Positions 32,601-34,083 of a stretch of 34,083 bases of DNA are shown here, piece after piece (positions within the stretch are counted from its first letter, which is position 1; the number at the start of each line of letters is the position of its first letter). Made by a program: the position numbers and the translations under genes. The stretch comes from Hirudo medicinalis (lineage: Eukaryota > Annelida > Clitellata > Hirudinida > Hirudinidae): contig MPNW01000550.1 of the NCBI GenBank assembly GCA_011800805.1, positions 75,185 through 109,267 of the forward strand, given 5' to 3'. The notes under the pieces are model-generated. The model searched no databases. It was given only the letters and a program-made list of their open reading frames with translations, and had not been told where the DNA came from.

Positions 32601-33700
32601 TCATTTGAGTGCGGTAATACGAATATTCCAAGATTATCACCAACAACAAAACTCTTCATATTCGGCCACCAATCGAATCGTTTCCATGGTAACATTCCAA
32701 CGACAACAACATCAACAAGTCGTAAAGCGCGTGATGCGGATAAGGCGCATATTTGGTTAGCTACGTGTCATACAACACATACAATCGCATACAATTACAT
32801 ACACACATACATACATATATACATACAACAAGAACCTAGACCAAGACATAAGAAGTCGAAAGTGAAACGACTGAGTTTCTGTCAGGTGAAACACAGACTT
32901 CTATAAATAGCCGGTTATTCCAAAGTGGGTAACGGTATGGAGAACATAGAAGACGAAACTCACCTTGTCTTGTCCGACGATTCCGAGGAGCAGATTAACC
33001 GGACGATCCTAGGATGGACTTAGATTCGATATCGATATTCTAAGAGCCGATATATCGACGATGTTTAAAAGTGAAGAGGAAAAAAGATTCTTAGTGCGAT
33101 TATTTTAAGATGGCCGGTCGCAGCAGGCGTGAGACGTTGCAGCTCGTATTGATGCAACCAAAGCCAATAGACCAAACCTAGTCGCTTTATGACAAGACAT
33201 TCGTACGGCCGTAAAGATAATTAGTTTGAACTTTCAATGAACTCGACTTGCACGATCACCTCGATTCGATTTCCAGCCATTCCCACTCGGTCCTTCTTCC
33301 CCTACGTACGTTCGGATCAAGAACCTCCGACTATGTGAGGAGGCTAGCACTCTCGGAGATTATATTCTCAAATTAGAACGAGCCCAGAAATCGAAGCGTC
33401 CTTCTCGTGATTAGTAGCTGTGCTGTCTTTCTCCGATATTTCATAGACAACATTCGGACGAATATCGTAGGCGCGTACCGTCGTCAGCTGCGATCGGCTA
33501 AAATAGGAGTCGGTTATGCGCGTATATCAAGCCATCCTTTTGCACGGTTATATTAATGTAAGATGTTGTTAGTCTTTTCGAAACATCCACCGGTCGGCAT
33601 AATGAACTCTCGCCGCCGGTTCTCACCATCTCCCGCTTTTCTCTGTAGCTCCCCTGTCCGTCCGGCCGTCACTTAACAAACATCAACACTGTTAACGGAA
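29677..33700. other. Region upstream of BAZ2; no protein gene recognised
   Basis: This should hold the BAZ2 promoter and untranslated leader exon(s). A strong minus-strand donor (GACAAG|GTGAGT) ends a possible leader exon at 32964. GATG|GTGAGA near 33627 is another donor-like site, in a stretch with more CpG (33300-33680) than the rest. Open frames are short and unrecognised on both strands. Small (AAT/AAC)n tracts occur at about 32055-32145 and an (ACAT)n tract at about 32790-32830. The stretch could also hold part of a neighbouring gene on either strand. Confidence 0.4.
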
Positions 33701-33715
33701 ACCTGCTAGTCATTC

Positions 33716-33722
33716 ATCATCA

Positions 33723-33758
<36 letters not shown>

Positions 33759-33834
33759 TCATCATCATCATCATCATCGTCGTAGTCGTCGTCGTCGTCG
33801 TCGTCGTCGTCATCATCATCATCATCATCATCAC
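33716..33834. repeat. (CAT/CGT)n microsatellite
   Basis: About 119 bases of CATCATCGTCGT repeat. Antisense it codes an Asp run that is not a gene. Confidence 0.95.
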
Positions 33835-33942
33835 TCCATCGTCGTCGGAAGTCAGTGCTCTGTGAAAGTGGAGTTTTTGACATTATGAATTCATGCATAA
33901 GAAGGAGCCAATATAATTAGTTGCATCGATATCTTGTTGTTG

Positions 33943-34083
<141 letters not shown>

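Noticed and set aside
33710..33898. Poly-Asp minus-strand frame
   Set aside because: A direct translation of the CAT/CGT trinucleotide tract.

Overview
This is a stretch of animal nuclear genome. Two genes can be rebuilt exon by exon, both on the minus strand, with GT..AG introns whose phases match. Nothing bacterial or viral is seen. Noncoding DNA is A/T-rich and full of tri- and tetranucleotide microsatellites and short minisatellites. Most introns are 60-900 bases and the longest is about 1.3 kb. This points to an invertebrate with a fairly compact genome. A lophotrochozoan such as an annelid is my guess, but the lineage is not established.

Layout. (1) 1-5.2 kb: intergenic, with microsatellites, a decayed coiled-coil-coding fragment at about 3.0-3.4 kb and a possible transposon-end fragment near 4.4 kb. 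(2) 5232-8071, minus: a complete eight-exon WBP2 gene of 354 residues, with an N-terminal GRAM domain and a Pro/Tyr-rich C-terminal half carrying four PPxY motifs. (3) 8.1-9.8 kb: A/T-rich spacer holding the presumed WBP2 promoter and the end of the next gene. (4) 10195-29624, minus: a BAZ2-family chromatin-remodelling regulator, closest to BAZ2B/Toutatis, in about 37 coding exons and about 2170 residues. Domain order is Ser/Pro/Phe-rich N-terminus, TAM/MBD-like domain, charged and Gln-rich coiled coil, DDT, WHIM-type motifs, two adjacent PHD fingers and a C-terminal bromodomain. (5) 29.7-34.1 kb: upstream region, probably with untranslated leader exon(s) and promoter; no protein gene is recognised and it ends in long (TGA)n tracts.

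The two genes lie head to tail, about 2.1 kb apart from the BAZ2 stop to the WBP2 start. Nothing indicates that they work together. BAZ2 proteins are nuclear partners of ISWI ATPases that read histone tails. WBP2 is an adaptor for WW-domain proteins and a transcription coactivator.

No new multi-gene system was found. The most interesting points are the second PHD finger in the BAZ2 protein, a CtBP-like motif in its N-terminal half, a possible intron-retention isoform ending in a polyasparagine run, an unresolved exon junction near its N-terminus, a dispersed repeat present twice in its introns, and a 38-bp minisatellite that is open in all three frames.
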